Assembly: GCF_002000025.1 (NCBI RefSeq)
Contig: NZ_MUZV01000007.1
Span: 186,001-250,000, forward strand
Direction: 5' to 3'
DNA from: Cognaticolwellia aestuarii
GTDB taxonomy: Bacteria; Pseudomonadota; Gammaproteobacteria; Enterobacterales; Alteromonadaceae
Length of the DNA stretch: 64,000 bases
This document shows, piece after piece, positions 54,535 to 63,724 of the stretch (position 1 is the first letter of the stretch; every line of letters begins with the position of its first letter). Position numbers and translations under genes: made by a program. Under the pieces are notes generated by a model. That model saw nothing but the letters and a program-made list of their open reading frames with translations. It made no database searches and was not told where the DNA came from.

Positions 54535-56640
54535 ATGTCATTTGAACAAGATGAAGAAATTCTTCAGGATTTTTTAATCGAAGCTGGCGAAATACTTGAG
54601 ACATTGTCAGAGCAATTAGTTGAGCTTGAAAATGACCCTAATAATGCCGATTTGCTTAATGCTATTTTTAGAGGCTTTCATACGGTAAAAGGTGGGGCAG
54701 GTTTTCTTTCGCTAACAGAGCTGGTTGATGCTTGTCATGGTGCGGAAAATGTTTTTGATACCTTAAGAAATAACCAGCGCTCTGTTACCTCAGAGCTAAT
54801 GGATGTTATTTTACAAGCACTTGATACGATAAATGAAATGTTTGCTCAAGTGCAAAATCAAGAACCATTATCGAAAGCTGCACCTAGTTTACTCGCTGAA
54901 TTACATCGACTTTCTGAACCTGAAGGTCAAGAAACTGTCGCTGAGCCAGTTGAAGAAATTGTCTCTGTAGCTGCAGCTGCAGCCACAACTCCTCCAGCAG
55001 ATACGAATTCAAATGATGAAATGTCTGAAGACGAATTTGAACGTCTATTGGACGAATTGCATGGCTCAGGTTCTCCATCAACAAATACACCAACTACTCC
55101 TGCAGCAACAGTATCAAATAGTAACGATATTTCAGATGATGAGTTTGAATCATTACTCGATGAGCTACATGGCCAAGGCGCATTTTCACCTGCTGTTGCC
55201 ACTGCAAATACCAAGGCTACAGGTTCAACAAACTCTGACGAAATAGACGATGATGAATTTGAATCTTTGCTAGATGAATTGCATGGCAAAGGCCAAAGCC
55301 CTAAAGCTCAGTCAGCGATTGAAGAACCTAAAGCTGCACCTGTAAAAGCCGCCCCTCCTGCTCCGGCGAAGAAAGCAGAAACTAAGCCTGTTGCCGCACC
55401 AGCTCCGGTTAAAAGTGAAGCTAAAGTAGTACCGGCAAAACCTGCACAAGCTGAAACAACAGTCAGAGTTGACACTAAACGCTTAGATCAAATCATGAAC
55501 ATGGTCGGTGAGTTAGTCTTAGTGCGCAACCGCTTAACTAGCTTAGGCATGACAAAAGAAGATGAAGAGTTAACTAAAGCCGTATCAAACCTAGATGCAG
55601 TCACAACTGACTTGCAAGGCGCGGTGATGAAAACGCGAATGCAGCCAATTAAAAAAGTTTTTGGACGTTTTCCTCGCGTAGTCCGTGATTTAGCGCGTAG
55701 TTTAAATAAAGAAATTAGGTTGATTCTTGAAGGTGAAGAAACCGATTTAGATAAAAATTTAGTTGAGGCGCTAGCCGATCCTTTAGTGCATTTGGTTCGC
55801 AACTCAGTTGACCATGGTATTGAAGCACCTGATAAACGTGAAGCTGCTGGTAAGCCACGTGAAGGTGTAGTGGTTTTATCGGCGTCGCAAGAAGGTGATC
55901 ACATTCTACTGACTATTCGTGATGATGGTGCAGGTATGAATGCTGAGAAGTTGAAAGAAATTGCCATAGAAAGAGGGGTTTTAGATGCAGATGCCGCAGC
56001 TAGAATGCCTGATAAAGAAGCATTTAGCTTGATTTTTGCGCCTGGTTTTTCAACAAAAACTGAAATTTCAGAAGTATCCGGCCGTGGTGTTGGCATGGAC
56101 GTGGTTAAAACTAAAATCACTCAGTTAAACGGTACGGTCAATATTGACTCTGAAATGGGTGTTGGCACGATATTAGAAATTAAAGTGCCATTAACACTTG
56201 CAATATTACCAACCCTAATGGTGGTTATTGGCAAACAAACTTTTGCTTTACCGTTAGCGGGTGTTAACGAAATTTTCCATCTTGACTTAACTAAAACCAA
56301 CTTAGTTGATGGCCAGCTCACTATTATTGTTCGTGAAAAAGCTATTCCATTGTTTTACCTTGATCAGTGGTTAGTGCGCGATTATGTTGATAAGCCAAGA
56401 GATCGTGGACACGTAGTTATTGTGCAATTAGGCAACCAACAAGTCGGTTTTGTTGTTGATAGTTTGATAGGCCAAGAAGAAGTTGTTATTAAGCCGTTAG
56501 ATAGATTATTACATGGTACGCCAGGTATGGCGGGAGCTACAATCACCAGTGATGGTGGCATAGCATTGATTATTGATGTGCCGAACATGTTGAAATATTA
56601 TGCGAAAAAATCGATAGTGAATAAAAAATTACGTTCATAA
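54535..56640 (+). CDS. cheA: CheA, chemotaxis histidine kinase with acidic repeat linker
   Basis: Central kinase that phosphorylates CheY and CheB. The 701-residue protein has P1 with phospho-His49 (IFRGFHTVKGGAGFL), a long linker (about 130-310) with three copies of a DEFExLLDELHGxG motif and an Ala/Pro/Lys-rich stretch, then P3 dimerisation (DTKRLDQIMNMVGELVLVRN), P4 ATPase (HLVRNSVDHGIEAPDKR; GRGVGMDVVKTKI) and CheW-like P5. No classical CheY-binding P2 domain is obvious. In Vibrio this linker region (LID) binds ParP. Confidence 0.95.
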   Translation: MSFEQDEEILQDFLIEAGEILETLSEQLVELENDPNNADLLNAIFRGFHTVKGGAGFLSLTELVDACHGAENVFDTLRNNQRSVTSELMDVILQALDTINEMFAQVQNQEPLSKAAPSLLAELHRLSEPEGQETVAEPVEEIVSVAAAAATTPPADTNSNDEMSEDEFERLLDELHGSGSPSTNTPTTPAATVSNSNDISDDEFESLLDELHGQGAFSPAVATANTKATGSTNSDEIDDDEFESLLDELHGKGQSPKAQSAIEEPKAAPVKAAPPAPAKKAETKPVAAPAPVKSEAKVVPAKPAQAETTVRVDTKRLDQIMNMVGELVLVRNRLTSLGMTKEDEELTKAVSNLDAVTTDLQGAVMKTRMQPIKKVFGRFPRVVRDLARSLNKEIRLILEGEETDLDKNLVEALADPLVHLVRNSVDHGIEAPDKREAAGKPREGVVVLSASQEGDHILLTIRDDGAGMNAEKLKEIAIERGVLDADAAARMPDKEAFSLIFAPGFSTKTEISEVSGRGVGMDVVKTKITQLNGTVNIDSEMGVGTILEIKVPLTLAILPTLMVVIGKQTFALPLAGVNEIFHLDLTKTNLVDGQLTIIVREKAIPLFYLDQWLVRDYVDKPRDRGHVVIVQLGNQQVGFVVDSLIGQEEVVIKPLDRLLHGTPGMAGATITSDGGIALIIDVPNMLKYYAKKSIVNKKLRS

Positions 56641-56671
56641 TGGCGTAATCAAGATAGGAAAAAACGAGTAA

Positions 56672-57793
56672 ATGTCCTTTAAAGTATTGGTGGTTGATGA
56701 CTCCAGTTTTTTTCGACGCCGAGTAACGGATATTCTTAACAAAGATCCTGATCTTGATGTTATTGATGTCGCTATTAATGGTATCGATGCGGTAGAAAAG
56801 GCAATAGCCTTAAAGCCTGACGTAATTACCATGGATATAGAGATGCCATTACTCAATGGCATCGACGCTGTAAAACAAATCATGGCAAAAGCACCTACCG
56901 CTATTATCATGTTTTCCTCTTTAACGCATGACGGTGCTAAAGCTACACTTGATGCTTTAGATGCTGGTGCTTTGGACTTTTTACCGAAAAAGTTTAATGA
57001 AATTGCTAAAAATACTGAAGATGCCGGCAGTTTACTGCGTCAACGCGTAGTACAGTTAGCAAAAAAGAAAGGTGCAAGATCACCGCGTATCTCAACTTTT
57101 CGTTCTCGTGCTTTAAATGATGCTAAAGCGAAAGCCGCACCACTGACAAGAGCTGCCCCACCTGAAGCGAGAAGTTTACGAACAAATTCATCGTTCAAAA
57201 AAAGCTCAGGAAAATCATATAAATTATTGGCTATAGGTACCTCTACAGGCGGACCTGTTGCATTGCAAAAATTACTCACACAACTACCTGCCGACTTCCC
57301 TTTACCTATCATTATGATCCAGCATATGCCGGCTGCATTTACGCTAGCTTTCGCTAATCGCTTAAATACGCTTTGCAAAATAAATGTCAAGCAAGCGGCT
57401 TCAGGAGATGTTTTAAAGCCAGGTTGTGCCTATTTAGCACCTGGTGGTAAACAAATGATTGTTGATGGCACAGAAAATGCTGCGAAATTAAGAATATTAG
57501 AAGATGATTCTGAGCGGATTGCATTTAAACCCAGTGTAGATATTAGTTTTGGCTCTGCTGCTAAAGTATTTGGTGGCAATGTTTTAGGCGTTATACTAAC
57601 AGGAATGGGCGCTGATGGGCGTGAAGGTTCACGGTTATTAAAAGCGAGAGGCGCAACTATTTGGGCACAAGATGAAGAGTCGTGTGTCGTTTATGGTATG
57701 CCGCAAGCGGTAACTGTTGCCGGAATATCAACATTATCACTGGCACTTGAAAGCTTTCCATCTGCAATTCTTAAGGAAATACAGCATGGATAA
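56672..57793 (+). CDS. cheB: CheB, chemoreceptor methylesterase/deamidase
   Basis: Removes receptor methyl groups when phosphorylated. The 373-residue protein has an N-terminal receiver domain ([27 protein letters not shown]), a basic linker (about 130-180) and the methylesterase domain with catalytic Ser191 in IGTSTGGP, His in [12 protein letters not shown] and Asp in [11 protein letters not shown]. It overlaps the motC start by 8 bp. Confidence 0.96.
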   Translation: MSFKVLVVDDSSFFRRRVTDILNKDPDLDVIDVAINGIDAVEKAIALKPDVITMDIEMPLLNGIDAVKQIMAKAPTAIIMFSSLTHDGAKATLDALDAGALDFLPKKFNEIAKNTEDAGSLLRQRVVQLAKKKGARSPRISTFRSRALNDAKAKAAPLTRAAPPEARSLRTNSSFKKSSGKSYKLLAIGTSTGGPVALQKLLTQLPADFPLPIIMIQHMPAAFTLAFANRLNTLCKINVKQAASGDVLKPGCAYLAPGGKQMIVDGTENAAKLRILEDDSERIAFKPSVDISFGSAAKVFGGNVLGVILTGMGADGREGSRLLKARGATIWAQDEESCVVYGMPQAVTVAGISTLSLALESFPSAILKEIQHG

Positions 57794-58532
57794 ACTAAGT
57801 ATATCAGGGTTGGTTATTGCTATATTGGCAATTTATTTTGGCTTCATTATAGATGGCGGCGCTATATCATCGTTGATCGAGCTACCTGCTTTTATTATTG
57901 TTTTTGGTGGCACGCTTGGCGCGGTAATGTTGCAGTCATCACAAAGTCAGTTTTTACATGCAATAACCTTACTTAAATGGCTATTCTACCCACCTAAATA
58001 TGATGTTGAACAAGGCATTGAATCCGTTGTGCACTGGGCGGAAAGAGCCCGTGAATCTGGCTTCCTATCACTTGAGCATATCGCCGAAGAAGAAAATGAC
58101 TTTTACGTTAACAAAGGTTTAAATTTACTTGTTGATGGCGTAGATGTTGACAACCTAAGAGTGTCGCTTGAATTAGATTTAGACCTATATCGAGAGCATA
58201 ATTTACGCTCTGCACATGTTTTTGAATCTATGGGTGGGTATAGCCCTACCATTGGAATTTTAGGCGCGGTGCTAGGGTTAATTCATGCAATGTCAAATTT
58301 AGCGGATCCACAATTACTAGGGCAAGGTATCGCCACGGCATTTGTCGCGACAATTTACGGGGTCGGTTTTGCGAACTTAATATACTTACCCGTTGCAAAT
58401 AAAATTAAAGCTATTGTGCACCTGCAAACAATGTATCGTGAAATGATGACTGAAGGACTTATTGCTATTGCACTTGCAGAAAACCCGCACGCAATTGAAA
58501 ACAAATTGTCGGCATTTCGGTTAGAGCAATGA
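57786..58532 (+). CDS. motC: MotC, MotA-family stator subunit
   Basis: Ion-channel stator subunit of the MotA/ExbB superfamily, 248 residues. Membrane segments are at the N-terminus ([35 protein letters not shown]) and near residues 150-205, with [18 protein letters not shown] between. ATG at 57786 follows AAGGAAA and overlaps cheB. The cheB-motC-motD order matches Pseudomonas and Shewanella. Proton or sodium use cannot be decided from the sequence. Confidence 0.93.
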   Translation: MDKLSISGLVIAILAIYFGFIIDGGAISSLIELPAFIIVFGGTLGAVMLQSSQSQFLHAITLLKWLFYPPKYDVEQGIESVVHWAERARESGFLSLEHIAEEENDFYVNKGLNLLVDGVDVDNLRVSLELDLDLYREHNLRSAHVFESMGGYSPTIGILGAVLGLIHAMSNLADPQLLGQGIATAFVATIYGVGFANLIYLPVANKIKAIVHLQTMYREMMTEGLIAIALAENPHAIENKLSAFRLEQ

Positions 58533-59527
58533 AACGGTTACGTGTAAGGCGCCACTCGGTAGAACAAGACAATGTAGAGCGCTGGTTAGTCTCCTATGCA
58601 GATTATATGACACTACTTTTTGCCTTGTTTGTGGTGTTGTATGCCATGGCTATGGTCAATGAAAAACCATTTGAAACGGCCACTGAATCGATAGGTCGGG
58701 TATTTCAAGCGAATGAAGAGCAAGTAAAAAACCGTGGTCACGGTGACGATATTTTGCCGGTCAATAGTGCAAAAACCAATAAACGACTATTTGGCAATGA
58801 TATCCTAGAAAACCCAGGCCCTGAATTAGTTCCGGGTGATGTCATGCTCTCTAATGTCTCAGAAGCTCAAGTTGGTACCACCTTAACATCATTAGAAGAA
58901 GACCTTCATGAAGCATTGTATGAACTAGTTGAATCTGGTTATGCGCAATTGCAAATTGATGGAGACTGGTTAGAAATTGAATTAAACAGTGGCTTATTAT
59001 TTCCCAGTGGCTCATCATCACCAACGAATGCTGCGAAAGATATATTGCAGGTTATCTATCAAGTAATTGCCGATGCCAGTAATTATATTCGCGTTAGAGG
59101 CTATACTGATAATCAAGCGATAGAGACTGAAATATTTTCTTCAAATTGGGAGTTGTCAGTTTTTAGAGCAACAGCAATTTTAAGAATTTTGGAAGAGTTA
59201 ACGGTCAATCCCGCACGAATGGCGATAGAAGGTTATGGTCAATATTATCCAAATGCTGATAATAGTACGGCAACAGGACGTGCGAAGAATCGCCGTGTGG
59301 TGATCGCAATTTCGAAATATGGTTTAGAGCAGGCAAATTTGTTAGCGACGCCAACTATATCGGTTAAAGATGTAGAAGCAATTAAGAGCATTGACCCTGA
59401 GACAAATGCTGACGAGAATGAAATTCGTATTATTCGGCTTGAAAATGGTGGTATTCGTATTACCACGCGCGCCGAAGATAGTGATGAAATCTCTAGTCCA
59501 CCAGAAAAAAAAGATAATGAACAATAG
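58529..59527 (+). CDS. motD: MotD, MotB-family stator subunit
   Basis: Partner of MotC that anchors the stator to peptidoglycan. The 332-residue protein has one membrane helix with the ion-binding Asp (SYADYMTLLFALFVVLYAMA, residues ~19-38) and an OmpA-like domain (about 150-275: YIRVRGYTDNQAIETEIFSS; GYGQYYPNADNSTATGRAKN). The start overlaps the motC stop (ATGA). A longer acidic C-terminal tail follows the OmpA domain. Confidence 0.93.
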   Translation: MKRLRVRRHSVEQDNVERWLVSYADYMTLLFALFVVLYAMAMVNEKPFETATESIGRVFQANEEQVKNRGHGDDILPVNSAKTNKRLFGNDILENPGPELVPGDVMLSNVSEAQVGTTLTSLEEDLHEALYELVESGYAQLQIDGDWLEIELNSGLLFPSGSSSPTNAAKDILQVIYQVIADASNYIRVRGYTDNQAIETEIFSSNWELSVFRATAILRILEELTVNPARMAIEGYGQYYPNADNSTATGRAKNRRVVIAISKYGLEQANLLATPTISVKDVEAIKSIDPETNADENEIRIIRLENGGIRITTRAEDSDEISSPPEKKDNEQ

Positions 59528-59536
59528 GATATCAAC

Positions 59537-60313
59537 TTGGTAGTTTGGACAGTTGCAAATCAAAAAGGTGGTGTCGGTAAAACAACCACAACAATCGCCT
59601 TAGCCGGTTTACTGGCAGAGCAGGGCTATCGAGTACTGTTAGTCGATACCGATCCCCATGCATCGTTAAGTTATTATTTTGGTATCGAGTCAGAAGATTT
59701 AGAGCTCAGTGTTTATGATTTATTCTTACAAGTGTCAACGAAAGAACAAATCATGCAAAGCCTCTGCCCAACACATTATGAGAATATTGACATATTGCCT
59801 GCAACGATGGGCCTAGCAACACTCGATCGCTCATTAGGTAATAAAGGCGGTATGGGATTAGTATTAAAAAAAGCAATGCGAGCGATCGCTGATCAGTATG
59901 ATTATGTTTTGATTGATTGTCCGCCCATTTTAGGTGTGCTGATGGTGAATGCTTTAGCAGCATGCGATCGGATTATTGTACCGGTTCAAACTGAGTTCTT
60001 AGCGTTAAAAGGTCTAGATCGCATGATGAAGACGCTAGAGATCATGCAAGGAGAGCAAGCATTACCATTTAAGTACACCATAGTTCCAACGATGTTTGAT
60101 AAACGTACTAAAGCTTCTTTAATGACTTACCGTAAGCTGCAAGAACTTTATGGTGACTCTGTGTGGCCTGGTGTAATACCAACAGATACCAATTTTCGCA
60201 ATGCCAGTGTTGCCCAAAAAGTGCCTTCTGATTATGTTGCCAGTTCGCGCGGTGTCATTGCCTATCGAAATCTTTTAAAGTATTTAGCTAATTTAACGGT
60301 TGTGAGTAAGTGA
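59537..60313 (+). CDS. parC: ParC, ParA-like ATPase for polar chemoarray localisation
   Basis: Recruits chemotaxis arrays to the cell pole and ensures their inheritance, as known for Vibrio ParC. The 258-residue protein has the deviant Walker A ANQKGGVGKTTTTIAL (residues ~7-22), VDTDPHASLSYYFG and YVLIDCPPILGVL. The start appears to be TTG at 59537 with AGGAT upstream; the sequence begins only a few residues before the P-loop, so no later start is possible. It is distinct from FlhG in this window. Confidence 0.92.
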   Translation: MVVWTVANQKGGVGKTTTTIALAGLLAEQGYRVLLVDTDPHASLSYYFGIESEDLELSVYDLFLQVSTKEQIMQSLCPTHYENIDILPATMGLATLDRSLGNKGGMGLVLKKAMRAIADQYDYVLIDCPPILGVLMVNALAACDRIIVPVQTEFLALKGLDRMMKTLEIMQGEQALPFKYTIVPTMFDKRTKASLMTYRKLQELYGDSVWPGVIPTDTNFRNASVAQKVPSDYVASSRGVIAYRNLLKYLANLTVVSK

Positions 60314-60317
60314 TCCC

Positions 60318-61181
60318 ATGTCAAAGTCTTTAGCTGCAAGTAAACAATTGATGCAGACTTATTTGTCAGAACTGCTTACTGAAGAAGTTGAGCAAAAAAC
60401 ACCTGTAGTAAAAGAAAAGCAAACTGAACCGCTTGAAAGGTTACTTGCAAGTGCTACTTTTCCGCAAACGGTTGAACAAGATGTTGTTGAGCCGATAAGT
60501 TCAGCAAAAGCTGAGAACAAAGCCTTAGCGCCTGAACAGGTTAAGCTTAGCACGCCGGCTGAAATTGCTGTTAAGCCAGAGGTTAAGGCAGAGCTTAAAA
60601 CAAAAACATCAAATAAAACCACTAAGCTTAAAGATAAGCCGGCAGCGAGTCGCGCGACTGACACAGAAAGTAGTGAGTTTAGAACACGAAAAAGTGCTGG
60701 TGGTTTTGAAGCAATTGAGCAACGAAGTTATCGACAAGGTGACTTTCAAGCGATGTTTTTTGAAGTAGCAGGTTTAATGATTGCCGTACCACTGATTGAA
60801 TTGGGTGGTATTCTCAATAATGACAAAACCACAGCATTAATGGGAAAACCCAATTGGTTTAAAGGTGTTATGCTTCACCGTGACGAAAAAGTTAGTGTGG
60901 TTGATACAGCGCGTTGGGTAATGCCTGAAAAATGCGATGAGGCGTTACTTACCTCACTTAACTATCAGTATATTATTATGCTGAATAAGACAGCGTGGGG
61001 GCTAACGGCTGAAAAATTGGTTGATACAGTAACCTTAAAGCAAGAAGATGTTAAGTGGTTAGATGCGCCAAGTAAACGTCCTTGGCTTGCTGGATTAGTG
61101 AAAAATCGAATGTGTGCTTTGTTAGATGTCGACTCTCTAATTAAGTTATTGGAAAAAGGCGTAAATATTACGCAAGAATAA
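60318..61181 (+). CDS. parP: ParP, CheW-like array-localisation protein
   Basis: Links ParC to CheA and receptors at the pole. The 287-residue protein has a Lys/Glu/Ala-rich, probably unfolded N-terminal part (about 1-135), expected to hold the ParC-binding segment, and a C-terminal CheW-like domain (about 140-283: FQAMFFEVAGLMIAVPLIEL; WFKGVMLHRDEKVSVVDTAR). It starts 4 bp after parC. The name rests on domain plus parC-parP-cheW order. Confidence 0.88.
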   Translation: MSKSLAASKQLMQTYLSELLTEEVEQKTPVVKEKQTEPLERLLASATFPQTVEQDVVEPISSAKAENKALAPEQVKLSTPAEIAVKPEVKAELKTKTSNKTTKLKDKPAASRATDTESSEFRTRKSAGGFEAIEQRSYRQGDFQAMFFEVAGLMIAVPLIELGGILNNDKTTALMGKPNWFKGVMLHRDEKVSVVDTARWVMPEKCDEALLTSLNYQYIIMLNKTAWGLTAEKLVDTVTLKQEDVKWLDAPSKRPWLAGLVKNRMCALLDVDSLIKLLEKGVNITQE

Positions 61182-61267
61182 TTGATGAATTGAAACTTGA
61201 AAGTATACTTAGAGTACAAGTATGCTCGTCATTAAAATAGACAACAAAATTGAAAGAGGCTAGCGGT

Positions 61268-61762
61268 ATGTCGGATGAAAGACGCAATGCAAGTGAAAGT
61301 GTAGATACTAACGATGAAGTAGTGCAAAGAGTAACGTTTAAGCTTGATAATGAAACATACGGCATTAACGTTATGCAAGTGCAAGAAATTTTGCGCTACA
61401 CAGAAATAGCACCTGTTCCAGGAGCACCTGCGTATGTAATGGGGATTATTAATCTTCGAGGTAACGTTGTTACCGTTATTGATACGCGAGCTCGCTTTGG
61501 TATGGAATCAGCTGAGCTAACCGACAATACTCGTATTGTTATTATTGAAGCAGAAACTCAAGTGATCGGTATTTTAGTTGATAGTGTTGCTGAGGTTGTC
61601 TACTTAAAAACATCTGAAATTGATATTGCGCCAAATGTTGGCAACGACGAAAGCGCCAAATATATTCAAGGTGTTTCAAATAGAGATGGTGAGCTACTTA
61701 TTTTAGTTGATTTAAATAAGCTACTCTCTGATGTGGAATGGGACGAATTAAAGCAATTCTAA
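61268..61762 (+). CDS. cheW: CheW, receptor-kinase coupling protein
   Basis: Adapter joining receptors to CheA, 164 residues. Motifs are VTFKLDNETYGINVMQVQEI, GAPAYVMGIINLRGNVVTVI and DSVAEVVYLKTSEIDIAPNV. ATG at 61268 is chosen behind AAAGAGG; an in-frame TTG at 61250 lies upstream of that site. It is followed by a strong hairpin. Confidence 0.96.
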   Translation: MSDERRNASESVDTNDEVVQRVTFKLDNETYGINVMQVQEILRYTEIAPVPGAPAYVMGIINLRGNVVTVIDTRARFGMESAELTDNTRIVIIEAETQVIGILVDSVAEVVYLKTSEIDIAPNVGNDESAKYIQGVSNRDGELLILVDLNKLLSDVEWDELKQF

Positions 61763-61772
61763 ACCTGCGAAC

Positions 61773-61821
61773 AACGCTAGTGAATATATTCTCGCCTTAT
61801 GAGAAACCGTTTACTAGCGTT
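61773..61821 (+). terminator. Nested hairpin after cheW
   Basis: AACGCTAGT (61773-61781) and ACTAGCGTT (61813-61821) are perfect 9-bp arms; inside, TTCTC (61789-61793) pairs with GAGAA (61801-61805). A second small GC-rich hairpin (CCTGCTTAAGCGGG) follows, then a T/A-rich run. It may end or attenuate the chemotaxis transcript before the DUF2802 gene. Confidence 0.6.
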
Positions 61822-61882
61822 AGCTTTTACCAATAGTCCTGCTTAAGCGGGCTTTATAATTTCTGCGGTACCTTGCTATCCT

Positions 61883-62353
61883 ATGGAAAATATCCCTGCT
61901 AATCTGATCAGTTTAATCGCATTTGCGATTGTTATGCTTGTTGCGATGTTACTTCTTGCATTAAAAAATCGCTTCAGTCAGCAAATTAACAAATTAGAAC
62001 AGGCACTACAAAATCAAGAAATGCAATTAATTGCTTTGCAAACCGCGCTTAGTCAAAATCAAGCCTTACTAGAAGCCAGCCAACAGTCTTATCAAGCATC
62101 ACAACTAGAAAATGAGCAAGTCAGTAAACAGCTTGAACATCGCATTAAAGTAATGCAAACGCAATTTAACGATAAATGGCAAGTAATCGAGCAACAACTT
62201 CAGCAGCAACCAGAAGATAAACTTTATTCCAGAGCACAGAAATTGGTTGAGCTTGGTGCTGACATTGCTGAAATAATGCGTGAATGTGATATCCCACGAG
62301 CTGAAGCCGAAATGTTACTGGCTATTCACCGCCAAAAAGCATCAAAGTACTAG
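61883..62353 (+). CDS. DUF2802 membrane-anchored coiled-coil protein
   Basis: A 156-residue protein with an N-terminal membrane helix (LISLIAFAIVMLVAMLLLAL, residues ~7-26), a Gln/Glu-rich coiled coil (about 30-115) and a C-terminal DUF2802-type segment (YSRAQKLVELGADIAEIMRE followed by CDIPRAEAEMLLAIHRQ) that looks like a small HTH. The family lies downstream of cheW in many polar-flagellated gammaproteobacteria; its function is not established. The distance from cheW and the intervening hairpin suggest separate regulation. Confidence 0.8.
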   Translation: MENIPANLISLIAFAIVMLVAMLLLALKNRFSQQINKLEQALQNQEMQLIALQTALSQNQALLEASQQSYQASQLENEQVSKQLEHRIKVMQTQFNDKWQVIEQQLQQQPEDKLYSRAQKLVELGADIAEIMRECDIPRAEAEMLLAIHRQKASKY

Positions 62354-62551
62354 CGACTCTTGAACCTTCTAGCTTGTATTTAACGCTATTTGTTGAGCCG
62401 TGTTTATCTAAATTACACTTTTTAAACAAAACTCTTGATACGAGTTACCTTATAGTCATGATAAAGTATCAAATAGATATGTTTCATCTGATTTTTCCTT
62501 TAAAATCCCTAAATAAATATTTACGTATTGTTGAAGTACAAGGACCCTGCA

Positions 62552-63352
62552 GTGAAGAAAGTAAGTAAGCTGGCATGTAAAGCGCAAGCGATTTTTAGTT
62601 TGAAGTTTCTGTTAACATTAGCATTTTCGCTGTTTTTAACTGCTTGTTCTTCAACACCCAAGTCAGAGCAAAGTTTATCCGATCCTAAAGATCCGCTGGA
62701 GTCAATTAACCGACCTTTTTGGACTTTTACTTGGGACTATGCCGACAAGTATGTTTTCAAACCGGCTTCAGAAGGCTATGTTGAATATATGCCAACTAAC
62801 TTACGTGCCGGTGTGCACAATATGGCGTTAAACTTAAATGAGCCTTCGACCATTATTAACCACTTATTACAAGCAAAGTTTACCGATGCAGCAAAATCAA
62901 CCGGGCGTTTTGTTTTAAACTCAACGATTGGGATATTTGGTTTTTTCGATCCTGCCAGTGATTTTGGTTGGAACCGCCAACAAGAAGAGTTTGGAGAAGT
63001 CCTAGGCAGTTATGGTGTAGGCGATGGACCCTATTTAGTTGTACCTGCATTAGGGCCATCTTCTGTTCGTGAAGAAGTTGGCGATTATGTCGATCGTTAT
63101 TATTGGCCGCTTGCTATTATTGAATTTTGGCCCAATATAGTTCGCTCTGCTGTGCTAGGTTTAGAGGCTAGAGCAGCTTTGGCTGACCAAGAAGCTATTC
63201 TAAAAGACTCTATCGATCCCTATGAATTTGTGAAAAATGCGTATTTTCAAAATATGCAATACAAAGTCTACGATGGCAATCCTCCGGTTGAAGTTAATGC
63301 CGAAGAAGAAGAAAATATTGACGCTTATTTAGAAGAACTTGAAGGGTTGTAG
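62552..63352 (+). CDS. mlaA: MlaA (VacJ) family outer-membrane lipoprotein
   Basis: Part of the system that removes misplaced phospholipids from the outer leaflet of the outer membrane. The 266-residue lipoprotein has lipobox LFLTA-Cys32 and the MlaA motifs DPLESINRPFWTFTWDYADK, LNEPSTIINHLLQAKF, GIFGFFDPASDFGWNRQQEE and EVLGSYGVGDGPYLVVPALG. GTG at 62552 is chosen behind AAGGA. An acidic tail follows the domain. It is not flagellar and marks the edge of the locus. Confidence 0.93.
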   Translation: MKKVSKLACKAQAIFSLKFLLTLAFSLFLTACSSTPKSEQSLSDPKDPLESINRPFWTFTWDYADKYVFKPASEGYVEYMPTNLRAGVHNMALNLNEPSTIINHLLQAKFTDAAKSTGRFVLNSTIGIFGFFDPASDFGWNRQQEEFGEVLGSYGVGDGPYLVVPALGPSSVREEVGDYVDRYYWPLAIIEFWPNIVRSAVLGLEARAALADQEAILKDSIDPYEFVKNAYFQNMQYKVYDGNPPVEVNAEEEENIDAYLEELEGL

Positions 63353-63402
63353 CTTCGCTAAATAGCGGTGGTATTAGCAAGCCGTGTAGGTTATAAATAT
63401 AG

Positions 63403-63433
63403 AAAAAAAGTGAACTTAATGTTCACTTTTTTT
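63403..63433. terminator. Bidirectional terminator between mlaA and the small membrane protein
   Basis: AAAAAAAGTGAAC and GTTCACTTTTTTT are perfect 13-nt arms around a 5-nt loop TTAAT. The stop codon of the minus-strand gene lies within that loop region (63416-63418). Confidence 0.93.
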
Positions 63434-63724
63434 GTATTCGGCGATTGCTTTGTTGAGGTACTTTTGGGAGAAAAATAACATAATAGGTCTAAGCAAGAGA
63501 AAATAAGCTATCAGCACAACTAGCACAGAAGTAACCAAAGCCACCCCTTGTAAATTAGCGATAAAAAGAAAAGGGGGGATCAGTAATGACAGTTTAATGA
63601 TGTTAAGAATAAATTTTTCAGGCGCCGTAAACTTTGATTGCGCAATGGCTAGAATAGCTTGTCGTTGATGCAAGTTAAAAGCGTGCAGTGCAGGGATTTT
63701 GTTGGAAGAAAAATAAATAGCCAT
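63416..63724 (-). CDS. Small membrane protein of unknown function
   Basis: A 102-residue protein convergent with mlaA. After an N-terminal soluble stretch with HAFNLHQRQAILAIAQSKF there are two hydrophobic segments (FILNIIKLSLLIPPFLFIAN, residues ~38-57, and ALVTSVLVVLIAYFLLLRPI, ~62-81), then a basic tail. It resembles small uncharacterised proteins of Alteromonadales (possibly DUF6170), but I cannot assign a function. It is not obviously linked to motility. Confidence 0.7.
   Translation of the reverse strand: MAIYFSSNKIPALHAFNLHQRQAILAIAQSKFTAPEKFILNIIKLSLLIPPFLFIANLQGVALVTSVLVVLIAYFLLLRPIMLFFSQKYLNKAIAEYKKSEH

Noticed and set aside
62374-62568. A 64-codon open frame between the DUF2802 gene and mlaA
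   Set aside because: No ribosome site, no recognisable pattern, and it overlaps the mlaA start; most likely noncoding.
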